Origin: Streptomyces sp. HmicA12
GTDB lineage: Bacteria > Actinomycetota > Actinomycetes > Streptomycetales > Streptomycetaceae
Direction of reading: 5' to 3'
Assembly: GCF_000373565.1 (NCBI RefSeq)
Contig: NZ_KB891820.1
Location: forward strand, 1 to 64,000
DNA: 64,000 bases
Under the pieces are notes generated by a model that had not been told where the DNA came from, did no database searches, and saw only the letters and a program-made list of their open reading frames with translations. Position 1 is the first letter of the stretch, and every line of letters starts with the position of its first letter. Made by a program: the position numbers and the translations under genes. Positions 33,051-42,021 of this stretch are shown in pieces.

Positions 33051-34574
33051 TCAGCCGAGGTCGCCCGCGGCCGTGCGCTCCGCGAGCTTGACCAGCGTGC
33101 GGACCGCGGAACCCGTGCCGCCCTTCGGCGTGTAACCGAACGGGCCGCCCTCGTTGAAGGCCGGGCCCGCGATGTCGAGGTGGGCCCAGGTGATGCCCTC
33201 GCCGACGAACTCCTGCAGGAACAGACCGGCGACCAGGCCGCCGCCCATCCGCTCGCCCATGTTGGCGATGTCGGCGGTCGCGGAGTCCATGCCCTTGCGC
33301 AGGTGCGACGGGAGCGGCATCGGCCAGGACGGCTCGCCGACCTCCTCGGCGAACTCGGTGATCGACGTGCGGAACGCGTCGTCGTTCGACATGACGCCGA
33401 ACGTACGGTTGCCGAGCGCCAGCACCATCGCGCCGGTCAGCGTCGCCACGTCGACGATCGCGTCCGGGGTCTCCTCGGAGGCCTTGGCGATCGCGTCGGC
33501 CAGCACCAGGCGGCCCTCGGCGTCCGTGTTGAGGACCTCGACGGTCTTGCCCGAGTACATGCGCAGCACGTCGCCCGGACGGGTGGCGGAGCCGGACGGC
33601 ATGTTCTCGGCGAGCGCCAGCCAGCCGGTGACGTTCACGTCGAGCTTGAGGCGGGCCGCGGTGACGACGGCGGCGAACACGGCGGCGGCGCCGGCCATGT
33701 CGCACTTCATCGTCTCGTTGTGACCGGCCGGCTTCAGCGAGATGCCGCCCGAGTCGTACGTGATGCCCTTGCCGACGAAGGCGAGGTGCTTCTTGCCGCG
33801 CCCGGCCGAGTAGGCGATCTTCACCAGCCGGGGGCCCGCGGCGGAACCGGCGCCGACGCCGAGGATGCCGCCGTAGCCGCCCTTCTCCAGCGCCTTCACG
33901 TCGAGGACCTGGACCTTGAGGCCGTGCTCCTTGGCCGCGGCCGTGGCGACGGCGGCGAAGGCCTCCGGGTTCAGGTCGTTCGGCGGGGTGTTGATCAGGT
34001 CGCGGGCGCGGTTGAGCTCCTCGGCCAGCGCGAGGGCGCGCTCGATCTCGGCCTTGAACGCCTTGTCGCGCGGCTTGCCGCCCAGGATGGCGATCTCGGC
34101 GAGCGGCGCCTTGGCGTTGGTCTTCGGGTCCTGCGCGGACTCCTTGTACGCGTCGAAGGAGTACGCGCCGAGCAGCGCGCCCTCCGCGATCGCACCGGCG
34201 TCCTCGGCGGCCTCGATCGGCAGCGCGAACGCGGCCTTCTTCGAGCCGGCCAGGGCGCGGGCGGCGACACCGGCGGCGCGGCGCAGGGCCTCGCCCTCGA
34301 AGATCTCGTCCTTCTCGGGCTCGCCGCCGAGACCGACCGCCAGCACGACCGGCGCCTTGAACCCGGAGGGCGCGGGGAGCTTGGTCACCTCGCCCTCGCC
34401 GCCACTGGCGCCGAGGGTCTCCAGAACGGCGGCGAGCTTGCCGTCGAACGCCTTGTCCACGGCCTCGGCGCCGGGCGCGACGACCGGTCCGTTGGCGCCC
34501 TTAGCGATACCGACGACGATCGCGTCGGCGCGCAGGCCGGTGGCCGCGGCGGTGCTGAGAGTCAGAGCAGTCAC
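33051..34574 (-). CDS. pepA: Leucyl aminopeptidase (M17)
   Basis: 507 residues. A hexameric manganese/zinc aminopeptidase that removes N-terminal residues. The catalytic domain has KGITYDSGGISLKP, the metal motif NTDAEGRLVLADA and the trailing ATLTGAM. The N-terminal 170 residues are the variable macro-like domain. Start is GTG 34574 (encoding MTALTLSTAAA). It lies divergently placed from nothing; it shares direction with lpdA but has its own terminator. Confidence 0.96.
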   Translation of the reverse strand: MTALTLSTAAATGLRADAIVVGIAKGANGPVVAPGAEAVDKAFDGKLAAVLETLGASGGEGEVTKLPAPSGFKAPVVLAVGLGGEPEKDEIFEGEALRRAAGVAARALAGSKKAAFALPIEAAEDAGAIAEGALLGAYSFDAYKESAQDPKTNAKAPLAEIAILGGKPRDKAFKAEIERALALAEELNRARDLINTPPNDLNPEAFAAVATAAAKEHGLKVQVLDVKALEKGGYGGILGVGAGSAAGPRLVKIAYSAGRGKKHLAFVGKGITYDSGGISLKPAGHNETMKCDMAGAAAVFAAVVTAARLKLDVNVTGWLALAENMPSGSATRPGDVLRMYSGKTVEVLNTDAEGRLVLADAIAKASEETPDAIVDVATLTGAMVLALGNRTFGVMSNDDAFRTSITEFAEEVGEPSWPMPLPSHLRKGMDSATADIANMGERMGGGLVAGLFLQEFVGEGITWAHLDIAGPAFNEGGPFGYTPKGGTGSAVRTLVKLAERTAAGDLG

Positions 34575-34737
34575 GGTGGTGAGGTCCCTCTTTCATCGGT
34601 GGGGCTGGCGTCGTTGCCGGGCCCGTGGGGTGTATGGCCCTCGGCTGAGCCTACGCCCGCCTGGCCGAAACGCGTCGCCGAGGTCAGATCACCCCGTAAG
34701 GGGCGCGAGGACGATCGCCGCAGGGGCCTGATTCTGC

Positions 34738-35508
34738 TCACCCCATGGCGAGCACGATCAAAGCCGCCGTTCCGGCCACCTCCGCGACCGCCCCGAACAC
34801 GTCCCCCGTCACCCCGCCGAACCGCGCCACGCACCGCCGCAGCATCAACTCGCCCGCCCCACACCCGAGTACGACCGCCGGCGCGCCCTGCAAGGAGAGC
34901 CCCGCGGCCGCCGCGACGACCACCGCCCCGAGGATCAGCGAGGCCGCCCGCGGCACCGTCTCGGCCACCGCCGCCCCCAGCCCCTCGGGCCGCGCCGCCG
35001 GCACCCCCACGCGGGAGGCGAACGTCAGCGCCAGACGGGCCGTCACCGCGCACAGCACCGTCGCGACGGCGCCCCGCACCCACGACTCCCCGTACAGCTG
35101 GGCAAGGACCGCGACCTGCGCGAGCAGCGAAAGGACCAGGGTGACGACCCCGAAAGGACCGATGTCGGACTGCTTCATGATCCGCAGCGCGTCCTGTGCG
35201 GGCTTCCCGCTGCCGAGTCCGTCCGCGACGTCCGCGAGCCCGTCCAGGTGCAGCCCCCGGGTCAGGGCGGCGGGCACCGCGACCGAGGCCACCGCGCAGA
35301 GGAACGCGCCCGCGCCGAGGAAGGACAGCGCCCCGCCGAGCGCCGCCGCGCAGACCCCCACGACCAGGCCCGCGAGCGGGGCGCAGAGCATGCCGGCGCG
35401 GGCGGCTTCGCGGTCCCAGCGGGGTACGCGGACGGGCAGCACGGTGAGGGTGCCGAAGGCGAAACGTATGCCGTCGGCGAGGGAGGCGCGGGAGTTCGTT
35501 GCGGACAC
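34738..35508 (-). CDS. cobS: Adenosylcobinamide-GDP ribazoletransferase
   Basis: 256 residues with six or so membrane helices and the signature TRGLHLDGLADVADGLG near residue 80. It joins adenosylcobinamide-GDP to alpha-ribazole in the last step of the nucleotide loop of cobalamin. cobT and the cobU fusion lie 3-7 kb away in the same direction, with unrelated genes between. No cobalamin riboswitch was seen upstream. Confidence 0.93.
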   Translation of the reverse strand: MSATNSRASLADGIRFAFGTLTVLPVRVPRWDREAARAGMLCAPLAGLVVGVCAAALGGALSFLGAGAFLCAVASVAVPAALTRGLHLDGLADVADGLGSGKPAQDALRIMKQSDIGPFGVVTLVLSLLAQVAVLAQLYGESWVRGAVATVLCAVTARLALTFASRVGVPAARPEGLGAAVAETVPRAASLILGAVVVAAAAGLSLQGAPAVVLGCGAGELMLRRCVARFGGVTGDVFGAVAEVAGTAALIVLAMG

Positions 35509-35575
35509 CGGGGGAGGTTACCCGGGGCGGACCTCCCGGCAGGCGGCGCCCGCCCCGGGCCCGCACGATGGAGGC

Positions 35576-36334
35576 ATGGGCGACTGGTGGTACCGGAACA
35601 TCACGGAGCCCGGCAAGCTGCCGCTGCTGCTCGCGCTGCTGTCGTTCATCGCGACGTTCCTGGTCACGCGGACGGTGACCCGGCTGATCCGCGCGGGCCG
35701 CGGCCCGTTCCGGAACGTCTCGACGGGCGGGCTGCACATCCACCACGTGGTGCCCGGCATCGTGCTCATGGTCGTCGGCGGTTTCGGCGCCGTGGGCAGC
35801 GGGCGGCACGGCGTGACCGCGTGCGTGTGCGCCGTGCTCTTCGGCGTCGGGGCCGGGCTCGTGCTCGACGAGTTCGCGCTCGTGCTGCACCTCGACGACG
35901 TCTACTGGACCGACGAGGGCCGGCGCAGTGTCGAGGTCGTCGTGCTCGCCGCGGCCCTCGGCGGGCTCGTGGTCAGCGGCTTCTCCCCGCTCGGCGTCAA
36001 CGACATGACACAGGACGAGCAGCACGACCGCGGCGCGCTGATCACCACGCTCACGCTCAACTTCGTCTTCGTCGTGATCACGCTGCTGAAGGGCAAGCCG
36101 CGCACGGCGATCGTCGGCGTCCTGGTGCCGTTCGTCGCCTGGTTCGGCGCGGTCCGGCTGGCCCGGCCCGGCTCCGTCTGGGCCCGCCGCTGGTACCGGC
36201 ACCGCCACCGGGCCCGCGCCCGCGCCCTGCTGCGCGCCCACCGGCACGACCGGCGCTGGCTGAAGGTCAGCCGGCGCTTCCAGGATCTGGTCGGCGGATT
36301 CCGCGAGCCGCAGACACCCCGGCGCACACCATGA
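35576..36334 (+). CDS. Polytopic membrane protein with HIHH motif, unknown function
   Basis: 252 residues with about six membrane helices (residues 15-190) and a very basic tail (RWYRHRHRARARALLRAHRH). Conserved-looking polar features are GLHIHHVVPG in helix 2 and the acidic LDEFALVLHLDDVYWTD loop. His and Asp/Glu clusters suggest a metal site but no family function is known to me. ATG 35576 follows GGAGGC. The 3' end overlaps the convergent rhomboid-like gene by 68 bases. Confidence 0.75.
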   Translation: MGDWWYRNITEPGKLPLLLALLSFIATFLVTRTVTRLIRAGRGPFRNVSTGGLHIHHVVPGIVLMVVGGFGAVGSGRHGVTACVCAVLFGVGAGLVLDEFALVLHLDDVYWTDEGRRSVEVVVLAAALGGLVVSGFSPLGVNDMTQDEQHDRGALITTLTLNFVFVVITLLKGKPRTAIVGVLVPFVAWFGAVRLARPGSVWARRWYRHRHRARARALLRAHRHDRRWLKVSRRFQDLVGGFREPQTPRRTP

Positions 36335-36926
36335 GCACCGCGCCGATCGCCGCCAGGTGCTCCTTGCCCGCGAGGTTCGGCTTCACCACGACCTCGACGA
36401 CCATCACGAGCACCACGAGAGCGCCCGTGAACCAGGCCCGGTAGCGCCAGCACACGAACACCGCGAGACCGACGACCGCCGCCGACGGGCCGGTGTCGAC
36501 GACCTGGGCGTCGGACCCGGGCAGCCATCCGGCGGCGATGGCGACACGCGCGTACAACGTGCCGGCGAGCGTGGCGACGTACGCGACGCACAGCGTGCGC
36601 CGACGGCCCAGGGCGAGTTCCGCGACGCCGAAGACGAGGAGGATCTGGGCGAGCGCGCCCCAGACGGGGAGGTCGAGGGCGGGGACGAACGGCGAGAGGG
36701 GCGTGCGCAGCAGGGCGAGCCACAGCGGGTCCGCCGCCCGGACCGCGCCGACATCCTGCACGAAGCCGTAGCCCCAGGGCTGGTTCTGCGCGTACTGGAG
36801 CGCAGCCGTCAGGCACACCGCGGCGAGCGTCATGGGGACCGCCCGCCACCGCCGGGTGACGAGTCCGTCCCGTACGACGTCGTGGAGCGGGCCCCACTCC
36901 TTGCGTGCCGCGTCCCGCACCCGCAT
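36267..36926 (-). CDS. Rhomboid-like membrane protein
   Basis: 219 residues, about six membrane helices. The rhomboid-type catalytic pattern is present: Ser148 in TGPSAAVVGLAV (GxSx) and His190 in GKEHLAAIGAVLMVC, spaced as in rhomboid helices 4 and 6. It fits the actinobacterial Rhomboid_2 group, whose protease activity is unproven. ATG 36926 overlaps the last base of the DUF2156 gene stop (TGATG), so the two are translationally coupled. Confidence 0.72.
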   Translation of the reverse strand: MRVRDAARKEWGPLHDVVRDGLVTRRWRAVPMTLAAVCLTAALQYAQNQPWGYGFVQDVGAVRAADPLWLALLRTPLSPFVPALDLPVWGALAQILLVFGVAELALGRRRTLCVAYVATLAGTLYARVAIAAGWLPGSDAQVVDTGPSAAVVGLAVFVCWRYRAWFTGALVVLVMVVEVVVKPNLAGKEHLAAIGAVLMVCAGVSAARGIRRPDPGSAG

Positions 36927-38662
36927 CAGCGCAGTCGCTTCGACAGCCCCGGGACTTCGAGGAAGCCCTCGGCGCGTGCCGAGGCGAGGCCGATGCGCGG
37001 CAGATCGGCGCTCTTCTCGAAGAGCAGGAAGCGGGGTTCCCAGATGGGCCGGTACTTGGCGTTGGCCCGGTACAGCGATTCGATCTGCCACCACCGCGAG
37101 AAGAAGCTGAGCAGCGCGCGCCACAGGCGCAGCACCGGGCCCGCGCCGAGTCGCGCGCCGCGTTCGAAGACGGAGCGGAACATGGCGAAGTTCAGCGAGA
37201 CCTGAGTGATCCCGATCTCGGGGGCGCGGTGCAGGAGTTCGATCACCATGAACTCCATCAGGCCGTTCTCGGAGTCGCGGTCACGGCGCATCAGGTCGAG
37301 CGAGAGGCCGTGCGGGCCCCAGGGCACGAAGGAGAGCACCGCCTTCAACTCGCCCGCACCTTCCCCGCCGCCTGCGTCCCTGCATTCGAGCATCATGCAC
37401 TGTCCGTCGCCCGCGTCGCCGAGCCGCCCGAGCGCCATCGAGAAGCCGCGCTCGGTGGCGCCGTCGCGCCAGTCGTCGGCGCGCTTGAGCAGGTACGTCA
37501 TCTCGTCGGCCGGGATGTCCTCGTGGCGGCGGACACGGACCGTGTAGCCCGCGCGCCTGACGCGGTTGTAGGCCTGGCGGACGGTGCGCATGGCCCGTCC
37601 TTCGAGGGTGAAGTCGGCGGTCTCCACGATGGCCTCGTCGCCGAGTTCGAGGGCGTCGAGGCCGTGCCGGGCGTAGATCGTGCCCGCCTCCTCGCTCGCC
37701 CCCATCACCGCGGGCAGCCAGCCGTGCACCCGCGCCTCGGCGAGCCAGGGCTCGATCGCGCCGGGCCAGGCCTCGGGGTCGCCGATCGGGTCACCGGAGG
37801 CGAGCGAGACCCCGCCGACCACGCGGTACGTGATCGCGGCCTTGCCGGTCGGCGACCACACGACGCTCTTCTCGCGGCGCAGCGCGAAGTAGCCCAGCGA
37901 GTCCCGCTCGCCCTCCTTGTCGAGCAGGGCGCGCAGCTTCGCCTCGTCGTCGGGGGTGAGCGGGTCGACGGCGCGGCGGGAGCGGAACGCCACGTAGACG
38001 ACGGCGATGAGCAGGGCCGTGGAGAGGATGTTGATGACGACGTTGACCCAGTTCGGCGTGGTGATGCCGGGGAAGTGGGAGTCGTTCGTGGCGACCGAGA
38101 TCAGGCGCAGGGTGCCGTAGCGCCAGCGCTCCAGGAACGTGGAGCGGTGCGGGTCGTGGGCGTGGTTGGTGACCGTGACCAGGAACGTCGCGACGAGTGA
38201 CGTCAGCAGCAGGCCGCCGACCGCGACGGCCGCCGCCAGCTTCGGGTTGGAGCGGTCGCCCTTCGCGTAGAACTCGCGGCGGCCGAGCAGCAGCGCGACG
38301 ACGAACGCCGCCGTCAGGGCCAGCGAGATCCAGTTCTGCGCGTACCTGCGGATCTCCGGGAAGGCCATCAGGAAGGCGAACAGCAGGAAGAACAGGCCGC
38401 TCAGGACGAGGTTGAGGATCCACGCCGCGCGCTTGCGGCGGCGCATGGTGATCGCCAGGAACCAGGCGACGACCGCCGAGGAGAACCCCGCCGCGAGGAG
38501 GTACGGGGTGAAGAAGTCCTCCTCGTTGTGGCGGCGCAGGTCCTGCCCCAGCGAGACCCAGACGGCGCTCAGCAGATTGATGAAGGTGACGACCCGGAGG
38601 TACCAGACGCTGAATCCGGCGGCGCGGCGTGAGGTCGGTGTGCTTGTCCGTACGGCTCCCAT
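36926..38662 (-). CDS. DUF2156 phosphatidylglycerol lysyltransferase-like (MprF/LysX-like) membrane protein
   Basis: 578 residues. Six to seven N-terminal membrane helices (residues 20-235) are followed by a cytoplasmic double-GNAT acyltransferase domain (SLGYFALRREKSVVWSPTG, GGVSLASGDPIG, SLDLMRRDRDSENGLMEFMV). Family members add aminoacyl groups from tRNA to phosphatidylglycerol, lowering surface charge and giving resistance to cationic peptides. There is no fused lysyl-tRNA synthetase. It heads a two-gene operon with the rhomboid-like gene. Confidence 0.88.
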   Translation of the reverse strand: MGAVRTSTPTSRRAAGFSVWYLRVVTFINLLSAVWVSLGQDLRRHNEEDFFTPYLLAAGFSSAVVAWFLAITMRRRKRAAWILNLVLSGLFFLLFAFLMAFPEIRRYAQNWISLALTAAFVVALLLGRREFYAKGDRSNPKLAAAVAVGGLLLTSLVATFLVTVTNHAHDPHRSTFLERWRYGTLRLISVATNDSHFPGITTPNWVNVVINILSTALLIAVVYVAFRSRRAVDPLTPDDEAKLRALLDKEGERDSLGYFALRREKSVVWSPTGKAAITYRVVGGVSLASGDPIGDPEAWPGAIEPWLAEARVHGWLPAVMGASEEAGTIYARHGLDALELGDEAIVETADFTLEGRAMRTVRQAYNRVRRAGYTVRVRRHEDIPADEMTYLLKRADDWRDGATERGFSMALGRLGDAGDGQCMMLECRDAGGGEGAGELKAVLSFVPWGPHGLSLDLMRRDRDSENGLMEFMVIELLHRAPEIGITQVSLNFAMFRSVFERGARLGAGPVLRLWRALLSFFSRWWQIESLYRANAKYRPIWEPRFLLFEKSADLPRIGLASARAEGFLEVPGLSKRLR

Positions 38663-38697
38663 GGCTGGAGCTTATGGGTGGTTTTGTCCAGCCCCCT

Positions 38698-38726
38698 CGG
38701 GGGCGCGGGGAACGGCGCGCTCAGCC
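38698..38726. repeat. Partial copy of the dispersed palindrome family
   Basis: A right-arm copy (GGGGCGCGGGGAACGGCGCG) is fused directly to the following long terminator hairpin. Confidence 0.6.
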
Positions 38727-38788
38727 ACACAAAAGCCGCAGTCGCGTCTGCTTCAGTTGATGAGCAGACGCGACTGCGGCTTTTGTGT
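38727..38788. terminator. Very long hairpin terminator (26-bp stem)
   Basis: Perfect 26-bp arms (38727-38752 and 38763-38788; ACACAAAAGCCGCAGTCGCG...) with a 10-base loop lie between cobT (stop 38839) and the DUF2156 start. It terminates cobT. The A and T tracts flank it on both strands. It is a relative of the hairpin at 43582. Confidence 0.9.
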
Positions 38789-38838
38789 GTTGCTCGCGCT
38801 CACGCGGCGGAGCCGCACATCGACACCAACCCGCGCCG

Positions 38839-39891
38839 CTAGCTGGGCTCGGTCTCCGGGAGTTCGGCGGCGAGCGCTGCCGCGGCCTGCACCAGGGGCA
38901 GGGCCAGCAGCGCGCCCGTCGCGCCGCCCACCTTCACGTCCTGGTCGAGCAGCGGCTCCATCGCCATCCGGTCCAGCGCCTTCGCCTGCGCGGGCTCGCC
39001 GCTGGTGTGCGCGGCCAGCCACCAGTCGGGCGCCCGGAACGCGACCCGCTGGCCGACGAGCGCGCAGGCCGCCGAGACGACGCCGTCGAGCACCACCGGC
39101 GTACGGCGCACCGCGCACTGCAGCAGGAAGCCGGTCGCGGCCGCGAGGTCGGCGCCGCCCACCGTCGCGAGCAGCTGCAACTGGTCGCCGAGGACCGGGC
39201 GGGCCCGGCGCAGCGCGTCGCGCACGGCCGCGCACTTGCGCATCCAGGTCAGGTCGTCGATGGGGTCGCCGCCGCGCCCGGTGACGACGGACGCGTCCGT
39301 GCCGCAGAGCGCGGCGATGAGTGTGGCCGCCGCCGTCGTGCCGCCGACGCTGAGGTCGCCGAGCACCACCAGGTCCGTACCGGAGTCGGCCTCCTCGTCC
39401 GCGACGGCCATGCCCGCGCGGAACGCCGCCTCGGCCTCTTCGAGGGTGAGCGCGTCCTCGGTGTCGATGCGGCCGGAGCCGCGCCGCACCCGCCGGCTGT
39501 CGACGGACTCGGGCAGCTCCTCCGGCTCGCAGTCCAGGGACAGATCGACGATCCGGACGCCGACGCCGAGCCGCCGCGCGAGCACCGCACCGGCGGAGGC
39601 GCCCTCGACGGCCTCGCGGACCAGCTCGGCTGCGGTGCCCGCGGTCCGCTTCGACACGCCGAGACCGGCCACCCCGTGGTCACCCGCGAAGACGATCACG
39701 CGGGGCTGTGACACGGGCCGTACGGGCACCGCGCCCTGGGCGGCGCTGAGCCATTCGCCCAGTTCGTCGAGGCGGCCGAGCGCACCGGGCGGCACGGCGA
39801 AGCGCGCCCTGCGCTCTTCGGCGTCGCGGCGGGTCCCGCCGTCGGGGCGCTCGATCAGATCGGTGAAGTCGTCGAGATTCAGCGAGCTCAT
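38839..39891 (-). CDS. cobT: Nicotinate-nucleotide-dimethylbenzimidazole phosphoribosyltransferase family
   Basis: 350 residues. CobT makes alpha-ribazole phosphate for the lower ligand of cobalamin. Recognisable parts are VIVFAGDHGVAGLGVSKR and the C-terminal TGALLALPLVQAA. Two catalytic Glu regions look altered: GEMGIGNTT of the family reads GDLSVGGTT, and GEGTGA reads GGATGA. Either the enzyme uses other residues or it is a divergent paralogue. ATG 39891 is the start; it is divergent from the methyltransferase gene. Confidence 0.9.
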   Translation of the reverse strand: MSSLNLDDFTDLIERPDGGTRRDAEERRARFAVPPGALGRLDELGEWLSAAQGAVPVRPVSQPRVIVFAGDHGVAGLGVSKRTAGTAAELVREAVEGASAGAVLARRLGVGVRIVDLSLDCEPEELPESVDSRRVRRGSGRIDTEDALTLEEAEAAFRAGMAVADEEADSGTDLVVLGDLSVGGTTAAATLIAALCGTDASVVTGRGGDPIDDLTWMRKCAAVRDALRRARPVLGDQLQLLATVGGADLAAATGFLLQCAVRRTPVVLDGVVSAACALVGQRVAFRAPDWWLAAHTSGEPAQAKALDRMAMEPLLDQDVKVGGATGALLALPLVQAAAALAAELPETEPS

Positions 39892-40215
39892 TCGCGGAAC
39901 AGTACCGGCCGCGATCAGCCCGGGTGGGGCGGGTCGGCGACCGTCGGTTACGCCATGCGATGCACCGACTCCACCACGTCATTGCCAGGCCCTCGGGGAT
40001 CCCTTACGTTCCCTTATGTGTCGGATTGTCATACTGCGGCGAGTGTCGCAGCGGATGAACACCGAACGCGACAGGAGCCTTCTCCCGTGACCGTGCCCAC
40101 CGTGACGCCCCCACCGTCATCGGTCCCGGCCCGCTCGGAGAGCCCGACCCCCGCCGGGCCCCGGCCGTCGCCCCCGCCGAACTCCCCGCCCGACCCCAGG
40201 AGCCGAGGAAAGACC

Positions 40216-41286
40216 ATGTCCCCCACAGCCCAGGCCGTGGCCGAGCGCCGCCCCGCCTACCTCACCGAACTCGCCCGGGGCACCGAGCACTTCCACGAGC
40301 CGCGCCGCCCCGACTGCCCCTGGTGCGGCTCCACCAAGCTGCGCACGCGCCTGCGCACCACCGACCTCCTGCAGCACAAGCCCGGCACGTTCACCGTCGA
40401 CCAGTGCCGCTCGTGCGGCCACTCGTTCCAGAACCCCCGCCTCACCCCCGAGGGCCTGAACTTCTACTACCGCGACTTCTACGACGGCCTCCACGCCGAC
40501 CGGGCCGAGCGGATCTCCGGCGCGCAGAACTCCACCAAGCGCCACCAGGGCTGCGCCCACGCCATGTTCCGGCACCTGGAGCCGGAGAGCTGGCTCGACG
40601 TCGGCACCGGACACGGCCACTTCCCGGCCGTCGCCAAGGAGGTCCTGCCGTACACGGCGTTCGACGGCCTCGACATCGGCGACGGCGTCGAGGAGGCCCG
40701 CAGAGCCGGCCGCGTCGAGGAGGCGCACCGCGGCTTCCTCACCGAACTGGCACCCCAACTGGCGGGCCGCTACGACGCGATGAGCATGTTCCACTACCTG
40801 GAGCACTCCCTCGACCCGCGCGAGGAACTCAAGGCGGCCCGCCGCGTACTGCGCCCCGGCGGCCACCTGATGATCGAGCTCCCCGACCCCGAGAGCCGCT
40901 ACGCGAAACTGCTCGGCAAGTGGTGGGTCTCGTACTTCCAGCCGCAGCACCTGCACTTCATCCCCCTCGCCAACCTGCGCACCGAACTGGCGGCGCTCGG
41001 CTACACGGTCGTCGCCGTCGACCGCCGCGAGCCGCACGTCCCGCTCGACCTGACGGCGGCCTGCACCCTGCTGCTCGGCCACTACCTGCCCGACGCCGAC
41101 GACCCGTGGCGCACCAAGGTCCCCAGCGGCCTCCAGCGCAGGCTGCGCCAGGCCCTGATGTACGCGTCGGTGCCCGCCTCCGTCGCCGCGCACGCCGCCG
41201 ACCGGGCCCTCGCCCCGCTCGTGAGCCGCACCGGCTTCTCGAACGCGTACCGGGTCATCGCCCGCCGCAACCCGGACCCCTCGTGA
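40216..41286 (+). CDS. SAM-dependent methyltransferase with N-terminal zinc ribbon
   Basis: About 356 residues. A four-Cys ribbon (CPWCGS ... CRSCGHSF) near residue 30 precedes a class I methyltransferase domain: SAM loop LDVGTGHGHF, then MSMFHYLEHSLDP and VLRPGGHLMIELPDPES. This layout is common in methyltransferases acting on sugars or polyketide intermediates. ATG 40216 follows GAGGAAAG; GTG 40087 is in frame but adds a Pro-rich leader. Its stop overlaps the SDR start by four bases (GTGA). Confidence 0.8.
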   Translation: MSPTAQAVAERRPAYLTELARGTEHFHEPRRPDCPWCGSTKLRTRLRTTDLLQHKPGTFTVDQCRSCGHSFQNPRLTPEGLNFYYRDFYDGLHADRAERISGAQNSTKRHQGCAHAMFRHLEPESWLDVGTGHGHFPAVAKEVLPYTAFDGLDIGDGVEEARRAGRVEEAHRGFLTELAPQLAGRYDAMSMFHYLEHSLDPREELKAARRVLRPGGHLMIELPDPESRYAKLLGKWWVSYFQPQHLHFIPLANLRTELAALGYTVVAVDRREPHVPLDLTAACTLLLGHYLPDADDPWRTKVPSGLQRRLRQALMYASVPASVAAHAADRALAPLVSRTGFSNAYRVIARRNPDPS

Positions 41287-41996
41287 ACACCCCTGGCCCG
41301 GAAGGGGAGTTCGCGGGCCGCACCGCCCTCGTGACCGGCGCGGCCACCGGCCTCGGCCTGGCCGTCGCCCGTCGGCTGGCCGCCGGGGGAGCGGCCGTCG
41401 CCGTCGTCGACCGGGACACGGAGTCCGCCGCCAAGGCCGCCGCCGAACTCACCGCGGACGGTGCCCGCGCCATCGCGCTCACCGTCGACGTCACCGACCC
41501 GGTGCAGGTCGAGGCGGCCGTGCACACGACCGTGGCCGCCTTCGGCGCACTGCACCTGGCCGTCAACACCGCGGCCGTCACCCCCTCCACCACCCGCACC
41601 GCGGACATCGAACTCGACGACTGGCGGCGGGTGTTGTCCGTCCACCTCGACGGCGTCTTCCACGCCATGAAGTACGAGATCCCGGCGCTCCTCGCCTCGG
41701 GCACAGGCGGCGCCGTCGTCAACCTGACCCCGGCGCCCGACGGCCGCGACCTCCTCGGCGCGGCGTACAGCGCCGCGCGGCACGCGGTGATCGGTCTCAC
41801 GAGGACGGCGGCCGTCGAGTACGCGGCCCAGGGCATCCGCGTCAACGCGGTGACCCCCGGCTCCGTCGACACCCCGCTCCGCACGTCCCTCGCGCCGGAG
41901 GAGGCCGCGGAACTGACGGCGTTCCTGCTCTCGGACAGGGCGTCTTTCTGCAACGGGGGCGTGTACGGCGCGGACGGGGCACACACGGCCCCGTGA
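41283..41996 (+). CDS. SDR-fold protein with degenerate catalytic residues
   Basis: 237 residues. The cofactor loop TGAATGLGLAVAR and the terminal NGGVYGADG show a classical SDR fold. The active site is changed: YxxxK reads YSAAR, so Lys becomes Arg; the Ser strand reads VVNLTPAPDG, without the usual Ser; and NNAG reads NTAA. It may bind NAD(P) without classical catalysis. It is translationally coupled to the methyltransferase, so the two should act together. Confidence 0.82.
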   Translation: MNTPGPEGEFAGRTALVTGAATGLGLAVARRLAAGGAAVAVVDRDTESAAKAAAELTADGARAIALTVDVTDPVQVEAAVHTTVAAFGALHLAVNTAAVTPSTTRTADIELDDWRRVLSVHLDGVFHAMKYEIPALLASGTGGAVVNLTPAPDGRDLLGAAYSAARHAVIGLTRTAAVEYAAQGIRVNAVTPGSVDTPLRTSLAPEEAAELTAFLLSDRASFCNGGVYGADGAHTAP

Positions 41997-42021
41997 GGGA
42001 GGACCGAAGCGCCCGCCCGGG

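Noticed and set aside
32779..33705. An N-terminal extension of lpdA by about 300 residues
   Set aside because: The frame runs through the pepA terminator and gene; GTG 32778 has an ideal Shine-Dalgarno and gives the standard length.
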